64,000 nucleotides of DNA from Nostocoides sp. (GTDB lineage: Bacteria > Actinomycetota > Actinomycetes > Actinomycetales > Dermatophilaceae): contig JADJEA010000011.1 of the NCBI GenBank assembly GCA_016702415.1, positions 1 to 64,000 of the forward strand, written 5' to 3'. Shown one piece after another: positions 8,297 through 17,846 of this stretch. Numbering within the stretch: position 1 is the first letter of the stretch; each line of letters begins with the position of its first letter. The notes below the pieces were generated by a model. That model worked only from the letters and a program-made list of their open reading frames with translations. It was not told the origin of the DNA and searched no databases. The translations under genes were made by a program, and so were the position numbers.

Positions 8297-10861
8297 ATGT
8301 CCCTCATACCTCGGCCCTGGCTCGCCGTGATCACCGCGGCAGCTCTGGCATCCCTAGGGCCATGCGTCACCCCCGCTCCGGCCGGAGCCGCGGGTCCAGC
8401 CCTGGGAATCGCCTCGTCGCTGATGCAAGTGCGGCCGTCGACGGCGATCACCGGGATGCCCACCTCCGTCAGCCTCACCGCCGCCCGCGGAGAGACCGAA
8501 TCGTTCCAGATCGTGATCCCTGGCCCGACGACTGTCACCTCGGTGACGGGCAATCCATTCGGTTGGTCGAGCACGGATGTGTTTGCCGCCCGCGTTTACA
8601 CCGCCACCGCCGTCTCCGACCACGAGGGGGGCACAGGGGACTGGTTTGACGCGCTTGTCCCGGCAGTCGACCGAATCTACGGCGAGACGCGCAATGCGTT
8701 CCCGCTCACCGTCCCCGCCGGCCAGAACCGCGTCGTGTGGGTCGACGTCACGGTCCCGACGTCGGTGCCGGCGGGCACCTACACCTCCTCGCTCACCGTC
8801 ACCACCGCGGCGGGTTCGACCGTGGTCCCCATGTCCATGCGGGTCCTCGGGCTGACCTATCCGGCCACTTCGTCGATGACGAGCGCCTTCTTCATGAACT
8901 ACGACAGTGGCAGTGATGACCAGATCTGCCTGGCGCACACCGGATCCGCGACATGCAATGGTTCGGCGGCCACCCGCCGCCTGCTCTATTCGCTCTACTC
9001 GCGGATGGCGCTCGACAACCGCGTGACCATCGCCAATGGCAGCGGTTTGCGCGCCGACCAGTCGCCAGCCATCTATGGTCCCGACTGGGAGACGTATGCC
9101 GAGGCGCCGGCAATTCTCGGCACCACCACCCTCCCCGCGGGGGCCAGATGGGTGCTCCGCGGCGCGCGCGCGACCTCAGTCATGTCGTACGAGTACGCGT
9201 CCTGGCACTGCGGGGCCACCTGCGTCGGGCAGTACCGCGCGGAGGCCACCGAGGCAGGTCAGGACTGGTCGTCGCTGGCCTCCTATTACGCCTGCGATGA
9301 GCCGAACACGAATGCCGCCGAGTGGAGTGCATGCGCCACCAAGGCCAGCGAGGCGGTAACCGCCTGGAAACGACCCACGGTCGTGACGGCATCCATGCGT
9401 CAGTACCAGGCCTACTGGCCCGCGAGCGGTATGCCGCCGATCACCACCCTCGTGCCGCTGATCCTGCGCATGCACGACAAGACCGGTCAGGTCGACGCGG
9501 GGGACCAGCGGGCGTCATACGACTCGTTCCTGGCGACTCCCGGCAACAAACTGTGGCTCTACACCTCGTGCATCGCCAGCGGGTGCGGTGGACCCGACCC
9601 TGCCGTCGACAACAGCACCTACTTCGACGGGTGGCCGGGATACGCCATCGACGCCCCCGCCAATCAAGCCCGCGCGATGGGATGGATGGTGCGTCGTTAC
9701 CGGGCCTCCGGTGAGCTCAACTGGGGCGTCAACGTCCGGCTCGCCACGGCATGGCAGGCGGGCGGCCTGTACCGAGACGGGATGAATGGGGACGGCACCT
9801 ACTTCTATCCCGGCACGGTGGCCCAGATCGGCGGCAGCCACGACATCCCACTCGCATCGATCCGCCTGAAGCGGCTGCGCGACGGCCGTGAGGACTACGA
9901 GTTGATGACGTGGCTCTCGGCCCACGGCCAGAGCACTGCGGTCGATGCCATCGTCAAGGAGGCGTACCCCGCGGCATACTCCGCGACCGCGAGCGCGGAC
10001 GACACCGCGACCGGGAAGGGTGCGGTCAGCCGGGGCCGCGACAAATTGATCGCATTGGTCGACCAGATGACCGGAGCGCGCCAGATCGCGTTCGCGTCCA
10101 ATCGCACTGGCAACTACGACATCTTCACGATGGCACCCAGCGACAGCGGCGTCACTCCACTGGCGACCGCCGCCACCGATGACCGCTTCCCTGCCTGGAA
10201 GCCGGGCGGTTCGATGCTGGCGTACTCCAACGGGGGCGACATCTGGACGATGAATGCCGACGGAAGCAACAAGGTCAACCTCACGGCCGATATCGGGGAC
10301 TGGGCCGAACGCCCAGCCTGGGATGCCACCGGTGCCAACCTCGTCTTCGTCCGCAAGGTCGCCGGTCACTGGGAGGTCTGGCGGATGGCTGCGTCAGGCG
10401 CCGCCAAGACGGCTCTGGTCACGTATGCCGCCACGGGCGCCGACAACTACGATCCCGTGGTCCGATCCAGCATGGTCTATTTCGTCAAAGCCGAGCGCAT
10501 CTTCCGGGTGCCACTCGCCGGGGGCACCCCGGCCGCGGTCATCACCGGGACCGCGATCGACGAGGTGCCCGATGTCGGCGAGACGCGGCTGACGTGGAGC
10601 CGGTCCGCAGGCGGACCGTACGACATCGAGGTGTCCGGACTCACCGGTGCCGGCGCCGTCAACCTCACCGCGACGTCCACCGGTGGCCCCGCCATCAACG
10701 ATCTCCACAGCAGCCTCTCACCGGATGAGGGCCAGATCGTCTTCGCCAGCACCAATGGCGGTGACCTGGAGATCTGGCGGATCGGGGCCAATGGCACCGG
10801 CGCGGTACCCCTGACCTCGAACACCGCGATCGACACCGATCCGGACTGGGCCGGCTACTGA
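8297..10861 (+). CDS. Secreted DUF4091 (GH123-like) protein with C-terminal TolB-type propeller
   Basis: An 854-residue exported protein. TAAGGAG at 8284-8290 lies 6 nt before ATG 8297, which decides the start. Residues 1-35 form a signal peptide (hydrophobic AVITAAALASL, cleavage near PAGAAG). An Ig-like beta domain follows (to about residue 200). Then comes a region resembling DUF4091/GH123-type catalytic barrels, with WLYTSCIASGCG, RASGELNWGVN and a terminal RLKRLRDGREDYELM motif (about residues 530-550) typical of DUF4091 proteins. From about residue 600, PD40/TolB repeats appear: IAFASNRTGNYDIFTM, IWTMNADGSNKVNLT, VFASTNGGDLEIWRI. Such proteins are thought to act on polysaccharides, but no substrate is assigned. 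The combination of glycosidase-like and TolB modules in one chain is unusual. The gene is convergent with the next and they share a hairpin. Confidence 0.8.
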   Translation: MSLIPRPWLAVITAAALASLGPCVTPAPAGAAGPALGIASSLMQVRPSTAITGMPTSVSLTAARGETESFQIVIPGPTTVTSVTGNPFGWSSTDVFAARVYTATAVSDHEGGTGDWFDALVPAVDRIYGETRNAFPLTVPAGQNRVVWVDVTVPTSVPAGTYTSSLTVTTAAGSTVVPMSMRVLGLTYPATSSMTSAFFMNYDSGSDDQICLAHTGSATCNGSAATRRLLYSLYSRMALDNRVTIANGSGLRADQSPAIYGPDWETYAEAPAILGTTTLPAGARWVLRGARATSVMSYEYASWHCGATCVGQYRAEATEAGQDWSSLASYYACDEPNTNAAEWSACATKASEAVTAWKRPTVVTASMRQYQAYWPASGMPPITTLVPLILRMHDKTGQVDAGDQRASYDSFLATPGNKLWLYTSCIASGCGGPDPAVDNSTYFDGWPGYAIDAPANQARAMGWMVRRYRASGELNWGVNVRLATAWQAGGLYRDGMNGDGTYFYPGTVAQIGGSHDIPLASIRLKRLRDGREDYELMTWLSAHGQSTAVDAIVKEAYPAAYSATASADDTATGKGAVSRGRDKLIALVDQMTGARQIAFASNRTGNYDIFTMAPSDSGVTPLATAATDDRFPAWKPGGSMLAYSNGGDIWTMNADGSNKVNLTADIGDWAERPAWDATGANLVFVRKVAGHWEVWRMAASGAAKTALVTYAATGADNYDPVVRSSMVYFVKAERIFRVPLAGGTPAAVITGTAIDEVPDVGETRLTWSRSAGGPYDIEVSGLTGAGAVNLTATSTGGPAINDLHSSLSPDEGQIVFASTNGGDLEIWRIGANGTGAVPLTSNTAIDTDPDWAGY

Positions 10862-10869
10862 TCGACGCT

Positions 10870-10930
10870 CCCGCACGACGACGGGGCCATCACCGGACGG
10901 ATGTCGGTGGTGGCCCCGTCGTCGTGCGGG
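10870..10930. terminator. Bidirectional terminator, 25-bp stem
   Basis: Arm 10870-10894 pairs with 10906-10930 over 25 bases with a single mismatch and an 11-nt loop. It lies exactly between the convergent ends of the DUF4091-TolB gene (10861) and the secreted beta-rich gene (10947). There is no T-run, as is usual for actinobacterial terminators. Confidence 0.85.
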
Positions 10931-10946
10931 CAGTCGCGGGTGATCG

Positions 10947-12383
10947 TCAGGTGGCGTGCCATCTGCTGAAGTGCATGGTGCGCACCACGACGGTCACATC
11001 GCCGCCGGACGTCGACCCGGCAGATCGGTCCACACACGCGGTTGCTGGCGTGGGGATGGCGCCGCCGGCCAGGCAGTTGGGGACGACGGTGAAGGTCGCG
11101 GAGCCGTCCGGTGCCGTCTTGATGGTGATCGTCTTGTCCGTCTTGCCGTTGGCGATGAGGGAGTCGAAGCGGAAGGTCAGCACCGCGGGATCCGTCCGGG
11201 TCATGGTGAAGGCCGTGAGGGCCTTGACGAGGACCACCGTGCCGATCGCGCCGGACACGTGTCCGTCCTGTTGCACCCGGAGCGCTTTGGCTCCCGAGAG
11301 TGACCCGGGTAGACGCACCTTGGCCGCTTGGGGGTGATCTTGGTTGGTATCCGGCGTGCAGGTGAGGCTGTTGGTGTACGGGCAGTACCCGAAGCCGTAT
11401 GCCCGTGCGGGTGCCACCCGGCTCGTGGCGGTAGTGCCCTCGGGGAGGATGAGCGTGCCGGAGCTCACCTGCGCGGTGCCGGTGCCGCTGTAGGTACCGA
11501 TCACCTGACTCATCCCGGTGCCGCCGGATTTCCAGATGCGGCCGTTGTTGATCACCTGACCGAGAGCGTCGGGGGCAGCGGGGCGAGGATTCCCCTCGTA
11601 CCACCCGCCGTTGTTGGCGATCTGGAATACGCCGACACCGGTCGTGCCCGCTTTGGGCGAGAGCGTGAGAATCGTTCCGTGGTTGGCGGCGACATAGGCG
11701 CCGGTTCCGGAAAGCTTGAGCAGGCCGCGGACGGTCATCCGGTAGTCGTCGTAGAAGTTGACGCCCTTGCCATTGACGTCGACCATGCCGGTGTTGCCGA
11801 CGACCATCAGGCCGGGGGTCGCCGGCACCGTGCCTATGCACGATGCGGGATTGGAGGCCGGGAGGAAGAAACATCGGCGGGAGCCCAGCGCCGCGGCATA
11901 CGTCCCACTCGTCCACCGCATAATTCCGTCGACGTTGATCAGGCCGGGACCGCCCAGTGCGCCCTGGTTGATCGTCGTGCTGCCGTGGCGCAGGAACGAC
12001 GGCCGGCTGGCCATGGGGCCGTAGACAAAGAGCCGACCTCCAGGAGTCAGGCGCAGCGTGGCCCCGGCGTCGAGGTCGAGCATCTGGATCTCCGCCGAGA
12101 TGCCATCGCCGATTGTTACCGATGCGGTGCCGCCGATGCAGACATAGCCGGTCGCGGTGTCGTTATTGCCGGGTGGGCGGCCGAGAGACCAGTTGGCCCC
12201 GGTCGCCCAGAGCCCGTCGCCTGCGGATCCTGTCCATGTGTTCGTGACGAGGGTGGTGCCGGCTGTCGGTAGGGCGCAGAAGGCGGCGGGAGCGGCGGCA
12301 TCCGCGGTGGGGGCGTCGGCTGCGGCTGGAAGTCCACCGGCAGCCAGGAGAGTGGCGAGAATGAGACGGCGGACAATGTGCAT
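10947..12383 (-). CDS. Secreted beta-strand-rich surface protein
   Basis: A 478-residue exported protein of unknown role. The N-terminus MHIVRRLILATLLAAGGLPAAA is a signal peptide. After it comes an NTWTGSAGDGLWATGANWSLG motif, seen in bacterial surface proteins with autotransporter-like beta-helical repeats. A similar motif opens the large surface protein at 61.5 kb, so the two are probably distant paralogues. Then follow irregular Gly/Asn/Thr-rich strands (GGPGLINVDGIMRWTSGTY, VNGKGVNFYDDYRMTVRG, GQVINNGRIWKSGGTG). Six to eight Cys suggest disulphides in the mature protein. No LPxTG sorting signal or TM anchor is seen at the C-terminus. The start ATG 12383 has only a weak upstream site. Confidence 0.65.
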   Translation of the reverse strand: MHIVRRLILATLLAAGGLPAAADAPTADAAAPAAFCALPTAGTTLVTNTWTGSAGDGLWATGANWSLGRPPGNNDTATGYVCIGGTASVTIGDGISAEIQMLDLDAGATLRLTPGGRLFVYGPMASRPSFLRHGSTTINQGALGGPGLINVDGIMRWTSGTYAAALGSRRCFFLPASNPASCIGTVPATPGLMVVGNTGMVDVNGKGVNFYDDYRMTVRGLLKLSGTGAYVAANHGTILTLSPKAGTTGVGVFQIANNGGWYEGNPRPAAPDALGQVINNGRIWKSGGTGMSQVIGTYSGTGTAQVSSGTLILPEGTTATSRVAPARAYGFGYCPYTNSLTCTPDTNQDHPQAAKVRLPGSLSGAKALRVQQDGHVSGAIGTVVLVKALTAFTMTRTDPAVLTFRFDSLIANGKTDKTITIKTAPDGSATFTVVPNCLAGGAIPTPATACVDRSAGSTSGGDVTVVVRTMHFSRWHAT

Positions 12384-12462
12384 TGGGCACCCCGAGAGTG
12401 AGCGAGCCGGTCGGGCCGATCGTAGGCGCGCGACGGCGGCGGGAGAAGGCCTCTCGGCGGCG

Positions 12463-15400
12463 TCAGTCGGGGGGGACGAGCGCGTGAATGGCAGCGAGCA
12501 TCGCGTCGGCGTCGCCTACCGCCTTGGCGAAGGCGTCGATGCGCGCCGTCTCGGCCGCTTGAAGACCCGACTTGGCAGCCTCTGCCACCCGGCGCAGGTC
12601 ACCTTCGATGGGCTCGTCCGCGGCCCCGGGCTCGAGGGCGGCGGCGAGTGCGAAGAGCCGGTGGACCTCGGCCGCCGGTGCTCCGCAGGCGTGCGCGAGG
12701 CAGGCGGCAACCCGGCCGCATTGGGCGATGGCAAGGGGCTGACCGATACGTTCGGCGAGTTCGGTCGCGGACCGGAGACGCTCCCGGGCCGCAGCCACCT
12801 CCCCCCGTACGAGGTCGACTCGAGCCAGGGTCACGAGAGCGTCCCGGCGCTCATTGGGACGGGAGGTGCCCGCCACGACGAGGGCCTCCTGGCCGTATGC
12901 CGCGGCCGCCGCCGCGTCCGGTTCGTCCAGGGCAATCTCGGCGAGGATATTGAGCGTGTCCGCCAGCCGGGAGCGGTCCCGATGGGCGCGAACCACGGCG
13001 AGGCGGCGCTCGTAGAAGTCCCGCTCCTGATCGAACCGTCCGCCGATAGCGGCGCAGATCGCGGAGACCGACAAGCCCATGACCAAGGCGACATAGTCGC
13101 CGGCCGCCTCAGCCCGCTCGACGGCGGCCTGGGCGTCATCGGCGCCCTCGGTGGCGGACCCCGTGGCCGCGCGCGCCGCCCCGCGCAGTGCGTGGGCCAA
13201 GGCCGTCCCTTCGGACACCCCCTGACCCAGGACGAGTTCCGCGAGGCCCTCGGCCTCGGCATACGCCCCTGCGCTATAGGCCAGCCTTGCGCGCGCGAGG
13301 AGGGAGGTAGTCCCCGTGGTTTCGTCCGAGGCGACCGAGCGCATCATGGCCAACCCGGTCCGGGCGCGGCCGGCAGCGACGAGCAGAGGCGTCGCAGCGA
13401 CGAGGGCCGCGGTTGCCTCCGCTCGGCGCCCGGCGCCGGAGCCCCACTCACACAACGAGATCAGGTCTGCCTCGGCATCGCCGAAACGGCCGAGGGCGAC
13501 CTCACCCTCGGGACCGTCCAGGTCACGGCTCCAGATCGCGAATCGTTCGGTCAGGGCCCCCAGGTAGCTCGCCCGAACCGCATCGAGCTCGGCCTCCTGG
13601 AGAACCGGGGACGTGCGCACCTGTGCGCGCACCGGCCCGAGGACGACATAGCGCACCTCGACCCGGGTGTCGGTCAACCGGACAATCCCGACCTCGACCA
13701 ACTCGCCGAGCAAGGCAAGGGCATCCGCGTGGGGCACGAGCGCGTCGGCGATCGACTCGACATCGGGCAGCATCATCCCGAATCTCGCAGTGGGCCATCG
13801 CCTCCACCAGTCGCCGGGCTCCGGTGGTCAAGGCGTCCAGGGTCCACTGAATAGTCGTGGTCAGGGTGCGCTCACCGTGGGCGTCGTCACCGCGCTTTGG
13901 CCTGGAGGTTCCGGAGAGCAATCGTGTCGCCGCATCGCGCGGGCCCATAACCTTCATCCACGCGGCGGCGAGTTCGAGGGCCAAGGGCACCCCGTCCAAG
14001 AGTCGGCACAGGGCCGCGACATCACGGTCGTTCGATCTGTCGATCGTGAATCGGGCATTCGCCCGGCGCGCCACGTCCAGGAAGAGGGCGCCCGAGCCGG
14101 TGGCGGCGATGTCGGATGCGGTGGCCTCGGGTCCCGGAATTTCCAACGGGGGCACCTGGAACTCGGCGGCACTGCCGAGGTGAATGGGGAGGCGGGTAAC
14201 CACCAGGATGGTCAGGTCCACCGCATCCCTCGACAAGGCCTCGACCAGGTCTCGCGGCGAGTCGTCCAGCAGGTGCAGGTTGTCCAGCACCAGGATCGGG
14301 TCGCCGCCAGGCAGGGACATGGCCGCCGCCCGGACCGAGGAGGCCAGCGAATCATCCTGTGGCTCGGCACCGCCCAGCGCGACGGCTAGACCCGCCACCA
14401 GTTCGGCGCCGGTCTGTCCCGGCATAGCCGAGAGGAACAACACGCGACGACCGGCGTCGAGCAACTGCTGGGCCGCCGCGACGGCGAGCCGGCTCTTGCC
14501 CAGGCCGCCGGGCCCGACCAACGACAGAACACCCGAGGAGGTCGAGCACACCACGTCCACGAGTTCGGACAGCAACTCCCGGCGCCCGATCAACTCCCCG
14601 GGAATGGCTGGCACCCCGAGACGATCACGAGGTCGCGGTTGGTCGGTGGACCGGTCAAGGTTGTCGAGACGGTCGACCGAACCGGCCGCGCGGCTGAGCA
14701 GTTCCTCGGGCTCCCCCAGGACGGGGTCATGCCGGAGGATGCCCAACTCGATCTGCTGGAGGGCCTGACCGGGATCGATCCCCAGTTCGTCGGCCAAGCG
14801 GTCACGTGCGCGGGCATAGACGGCCAGCGCTTCGGCTTGGCGATTGCCGCGATAGAGGGCCACCATCAGCTGCCCCCACAGGCGTTCCCGGGTCGGGTAC
14901 TGCTCGGTCAGGCTCTCCAACTCGGGGATGACCACGCCGAGCTCGCCGCACGCGATCTGCGCCTCGAGGAGATCCTCCTGTGCGCTGACACGGATCTCGT
15001 TCCAGTGCACGATCATTCGCTCGGCGAACGGGAAGTCGCGCATGTCCGCCAGGGTCGGTCCGGTCCATTCCGCAAGCGCGTCGGTCAGCTTCGCCCGGGC
15101 CAGGGTGGGGTGTTGTGACAGCGCGGACCGGCCCTCACGCCACAGGGCGTCGAATCGAAACGCGTCGACCTGGTCTCGGGCGATGGAAAGGGCGTAGCCC
15201 GCGCCGCGCAGTTGCAGCAGCGATCGGTCGAGGCCGACGGCATCGAAGGCTTTGCGCAAGCCACTGACATAGACGTGGATGGAGTTGAGGGGCCGCGTGG
15301 GCACGTCCTCTCCCCAGAGTCCGTCGATGAGATCGTCCGTGGACACCAGACGACCCGCCCCCAGAGACAGCATGGCGAAGATCGCCTTCTGGCGTCGGCT

Positions 15401-15463
15401 GCCGAGCGGGATGTCAAGGCCGTCGTGTGTCGCCCGGACCGGCCCGAGCAGGCGGATGTCCAC
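12463..15463 (-). CDS. AfsR/SARP-type transcriptional regulator with NTPase and TPR region (one frameshift)
   Basis: About 1000 residues when the frame is repaired near 13775. The start is GTG 15463, chosen because AAGGAGGGG lies just upstream and the protein begins directly with the winged-helix domain VDIRLLGPVRATHDG. Residues 1-95: OmpR-type DNA-binding domain (RQKAIFAMLSLGAGRLVSTD). Residues 100-250: bacterial transcriptional activation domain (BTAD). From about residue 300: an NB-ARC/STAND ATPase with Walker A VGPGGLGKSRLA and Walker B-like ILVLDNLHLLDD. The rest is helical TPR-like repeats. Such proteins activate secondary-metabolite or stress genes. Here no biosynthetic cluster is adjacent, so candidate targets are the neighbouring secreted-protein genes or genes elsewhere. 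Clean sequence on both sides of the shift suggests an indel error. Confidence 0.85.
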
Positions 15464-15685
15464 CGCGAGCCCCCTCCTTCCCGATGTCGCAGTCTCGCTG
15501 TCGGGGTCATTGTGGCGGCTGTTCGCCGCTCCCGTAACCCGCACGACCGACACCACTGCGCCGGCATCTCGGAGCTGGGCTGTGACGAGGCCGACCATGG
15601 AACCCCGTCGAGTCCGGTCGCGGTCAGGCCCTAGGCTTCGAAGGCAGCCCTCATAGCAGCGACGCAGCGAAGGACGGTAGTCAGC

Positions 15686-16873
15686 GTGGACCTATTCGAG
15701 TATCAAGCTCGGGACCTTTTCGAGAAGCACGGTGTGCCCGTGCTCGCGGGCGCGATCGCGACGACACCGGAGGAGGCCCGAGCGGCCGCCGAGCGGATCG
15801 GGCCCAAGAGCGGCGGTGTCACCGTCGTCAAGGCCCAGGTCAAGACCGGGGGACGCGGCAAGGCCGGCGGGGTCAAGGTCGCCAAGTCCGCCGATGAGGC
15901 GCAGGCGTATGCCGAGCAGATCCTCGGCATGGACATCAAGGGCCACACGGTCAAGAAGGTGATGATCGCCCAGGGGGCCTCGATCGCCGAGGAGTACTAC
16001 TTCTCCATCCTTCTCGACCGGGCCAACCGGACCTATCTGGCCATGTGCTCCAAAGAGGGCGGCATGGACATCGAGCAACTCGCGGTCGAGCGCCCCGAAG
16101 CCCTCGCCAAGATCACCGTCGACCCCAATGTCGGTGTGGACCCGGCCAAGGCCCAGGAGATCGTCGCCGCCGCCGGATTCGACGCCGACACTGCGGCCAA
16201 GGTCGCGCCGGTGCTGGAGAAGCTGTGGGAGGTCTACCGCGACGAGGACGCCACCCTGGTCGAGGTCAACCCGCTGGTCAAGACCGGCGACGGCGAGATC
16301 GTCGCCCTTGACGGCAAGGTGAGCATCGACGGCAACTCCGAGTTCCGCCACCCGGAGCACGAAGAGTTCGTCGACCACTCCAAGACCGACCCGCTGGAGG
16401 TGCTCGCCGTCGAGAAGGGCCTCAACTACGTCAAGCTCGACGGCAACATCGGGATCATCGGCAACGGCGCAGGTCTGGTCATGTCGACCCTCGACGTCGT
16501 CGCGTATGCGGGTGAGAAGCACCAACGGGGTGAAGCCCGCCAACTTCCTCGACATCGGTGGCGGCGCCTCGGCCGAGGTCATGGCCAGCGGACTCGACGT
16601 CATCTTCGAGGACGCGCAGGTCAAGGCTGTCTTCGTCAACGTCTTCGGTGGGATCACCGCCTGTGACGCGGTCGCCAACGGGATCGTCGCGGCATACGGC
16701 ATCCTCGCGGAGCACGGCAAGCACCCCAAGCCGCTCGTGGTGCGCCTGGACGGCAACAACGCCGAACTCGGCCGGCACATCCTCGACGAGGCCAAGCTGC
16801 CCCAGCTGGAGCGGGTGGACACGATGGACGGTGCGGCCCGCCGGGTCGCCGAGCTGGCCGCGGCCGCAACTGA
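15686..16873 (+). CDS. sucC: Succinyl-CoA synthetase (ADP-forming) beta subunit (two frame errors)
   Basis: Makes succinate and ATP from succinyl-CoA in the TCA cycle, as a complex with SucD. GTG 15686 follows a GAAGGA site, giving MDLFEYQARDLFEKHGVPVL. The ATP-grasp domain shows VVKAQVKTGGRGKAGGVK (residues 47-64), LVEVNPLVKTGDG and the GNGAGLVMSTLD loop of the CoA-ligase domain. At 16510-16525 an extra C in CACC shifts the frame. The remainder (NFLDIGGGASAEVM, FVNVFGGITACD) continues in another frame. A second missing base near 16866 hides the stop: with it restored, the gene ends Ala-Ala-Ala-Asn-stop at 16873. A TAGGCT -10-like hexamer lies at 15632-15637, in the 220-bp divergent region shared with the AfsR-like gene. 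Confidence 0.92.
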
Positions 16874-16907
16874 AACCCCGAGTCGACAAGGACGGCATAC
16901 AGAAGCC

Positions 16908-17798
16908 ATGGCAATCTTCCTCACCGAGAACTCCAAGGTCATCGTCCAGGGCATGACCGGCTCCGAGGGCATGAAGCACACCACCCGCATGCTCGCTTCC
17001 GGCACCACCATCGTCGGCGGCGTCAACCCGCGCAAGGCGGGCGAGCAGGTCGCCTTCCCCGGGGACGTGACGGTCCCGGTCTTCGGGACGGTCAAGGACG
17101 CGATGGAGGCGACCGGCGCCGACGTGACGGTCATCTTCGTCCCGGCCCCCTTCACCAAGGCCGCCGTCGTCGAGGCGATCGACGCCGGCATCCCCTTGGC
17201 CGTCGTCATCACCGAGGGCGTCGCGGTCAAGGACTCGGCCGAGTTCTTCAACTACAGCCTCGGCAAGGGCACCCGGATCATCGGTCCGAACTGCCCCGGC
17301 CTGATCAGCCCCGGCAAGTCCAATGCCGGCATCATCCCGGCCGACATCACCGGCCCGGGCCGCATCGGCCTGGTCAGCAAGTCGGGCACGTTGACCTACC
17401 AAATGATGTACGAGCTCAACGACTTCGGCTTCTCCACCGGCGTGGGCATCGGCGGCGACCCCATCATCGGCACCACGCACATCGACTGCCTGGAGGCCTT
17501 CGAGAACGACCCCGACACCGACGCGATCGTCATGATCGGCGAGATCGGGGGAGACGCGGAGGAGCGGGCCGCGGCCTACATCAAGGAGCACGTGACCAAG
17601 CCCGTCGTCGGCTATGTCGCGGGGTTCACCGCACCCGAGGGCAAGACGATGGGCCACGCCGGCGCGATCGTCTCCGGATCCTCGGGCACCGCCCAGGCCA
17701 AGAAGGAGGCTCTCGAAGCCGCCGGGGTCAAGGTCGGCAAGACGCCGTCGGAGACCGCCGAGTTGATGCGCGAGATCATGCGGGGACTGCAGAAGTAG
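16908..17798 (+). CDS. sucD: Succinyl-CoA synthetase (ADP-forming) alpha subunit
   Basis: Partner of SucC. It carries the CoA-binding Rossmann domain and the histidine that is phosphorylated during catalysis. 296 residues, full length. It starts MAIFLTENSKVIVQGMTG. TTIVGGVNPRKAG is the CoA site, IGPNCPGLISPG the linker, and GHAGAIVSGSSG (about residues 245-256) contains the active-site His. The gene lies 34 bp after the true sucC stop. The apparent in-frame join to sucC is an artefact of the indel near 16866. A strong hairpin follows. Confidence 0.95.
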   Translation: MAIFLTENSKVIVQGMTGSEGMKHTTRMLASGTTIVGGVNPRKAGEQVAFPGDVTVPVFGTVKDAMEATGADVTVIFVPAPFTKAAVVEAIDAGIPLAVVITEGVAVKDSAEFFNYSLGKGTRIIGPNCPGLISPGKSNAGIIPADITGPGRIGLVSKSGTLTYQMMYELNDFGFSTGVGIGGDPIIGTTHIDCLEAFENDPDTDAIVMIGEIGGDAEERAAAYIKEHVTKPVVGYVAGFTAPEGKTMGHAGAIVSGSSGTAQAKKEALEAAGVKVGKTPSETAELMREIMRGLQK

Positions 17799-17808
17799 TC
17801 TCCCGCCC

Positions 17809-17843
17809 CGGAACGCCCTCGACCACCGGTCGGGGGCGTTCCG
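17809..17843. terminator. Bidirectional terminator after sucD
   Basis: CGGAACGCCC (17809-17818) pairs with GGGCGTTCCG (17834-17843), continued inward by CGACC (17820-17824)/GGTCG (17828-17832) with a 3-nt loop. It sits between the convergent ends of sucD (17798) and the YihY gene (17847). Confidence 0.85.
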
Positions 17844-17846
17844 CAT

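Noticed and set aside
16506..17798. Apparent sucC-sucD fusion in one frame
   Set aside because: A single missing base near 16866 removes the sucC stop (Ala-Ala-Ala-Asn-stop when restored), and another indel lies near 16517. SucD has its own start and normal length, so two genes are called.
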